A program made the position numbers and the translations under genes. The notes beneath the pieces were generated by a model. The model did not search any database. It was not told the origin of the DNA and saw nothing but the letters and a program-made list of their open reading frames with translations. Positions 22,159-22,369 of a DNA stretch of 22,369 nt are shown here, in pieces; within the stretch, counting starts at the first letter, position 1, and each line of letters opens with the position of its first letter. This stretch comes from JAICIG01 sp035532215 (GTDB lineage Bacteria > Planctomycetota > Planctomycetia > Pirellulales > JAICIG01): NCBI GenBank assembly GCA_035532215.1, contig DATKRK010000284.1, positions 1 through 22,369 on the forward strand, read 5' to 3'.

Positions 22159-22369
22159 TAGGGAACGCCCTCTGTGGCGTTCCGCAGGCAGCACATTGGA
22201 TTCCGGTTTGCGGGTTCCCGGCACGCCACGGAGGGCGTGCCCTGATATGGTTGGACCAGTCAAGGGTGATTGTTTCGCCTTGCGGCGGGTGCTTCATGGC
22301 GGATGTTTCACGGTGTTTAGGGAATGGCCAGGAGACGGAACGCGGCGATGAGTCGGCGACGGTAAATCA
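22158..22369. repeat. Right end repeat, inverted copy of the left end
   Basis: Mirror of 1-212, with identity over the outer 141 bp (22229-22369) and one mismatch at 22228. Palindromes lie at 22220-22241 (GGCACGCC / GGCGTGCC) and 22162-22183 (GGAACGCC / GGCGTTCC), 58 bp apart centre to centre. The element joins directly to permease coding sequence at about 22158. It contains no transposase or other gene. Confidence 0.9.

Noticed and set aside
1..22369. The whole window as one composite transposon or linear element with terminal inverted repeats
   Set aside because: There is no transposase, integrase or replication gene. The content is ordinary chromosomal metabolism, and the exact-match length of 141 bp is better explained by an assembly k-mer limit.

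Overview
The window is GC-rich, densely coded on both strands, and reads as a chromosomal fragment of a planctomycete, probably a Pirellulales-like bacterium. The grounds are a DUF6666-type exported protein, a DUF447/beta-RFAP synthase/DHPS-like set for tetrahydromethanopterin (H4MPT) made together with pabA and pabB, a membrane-anchored PQQ-like propeller protein, a low-complexity RGG-tailed protein, and many dispersed palindromic repeats. I see no tRNA, rRNA, CRISPR array, transposase, integrase or phage gene.

Layout. 1-212: end repeat with two palindromes. 353-1728 (+): exported Dabb protein and a YheT-type hydrolase, overlapping by 4 bp. 1729-2091: repeat-filled gap. 2092-3999 (-): ABC-F ATPase. 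4082-5380 (-): disordered RGG protein with its own sigma70-like promoter. 5645-7873 (+): LOR/SDH (TIGR00300-type) protein and a guanidine-modifying hydrolase, together a probable arginine-to-ornithine-to-proline route. 8146-9531 (-): DUF6666-like protein, divergent from 9800-10507 (+), a secretin-like exported protein. 10543-11034 (-): zinc-ribbon protein. 11272-16547 (-): a tight four-gene operon in transcription order DHPS-like, pabB, pabA, DUF447-beta-RFAP synthase fusion. 16548-17217: about 670 bp of repeats. 17218-18003 (-): degenerate SDR, divergent from 18187-19353 (+), a stand-alone acyltransferase. 19408-21326 (-): ppiC followed by the PQQ-like membrane protein. 21476-21592: paired inverted repeats. 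21589-22158 (-): the 3' part of a GntP-family permease, cut off by the right end repeat (22158-22369).

How the genes fit together. The clearest system is the minus-strand operon. PabA and PabB make 4-amino-4-deoxychorismate, the precursor of 4-aminobenzoate. Beta-RFAP synthase condenses 4-aminobenzoate with PRPP in the first committed step of H4MPT synthesis. The DHPS-like protein and DUF447 domain belong to families found with H4MPT genes. The two domains of the fusion are joined by a linker of about 60 residues that is encoded almost entirely by six palindromic repeat units. The second system is the arginine/ornithine pair, which looks like a split, order-swapped version of cyanobacterial AgrE. 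The two window ends match in inverted orientation over exactly 141 bp before the first mismatch. That points to a contig bounded by a dispersed repeat at a k=141 assembly limit rather than to a transposon.
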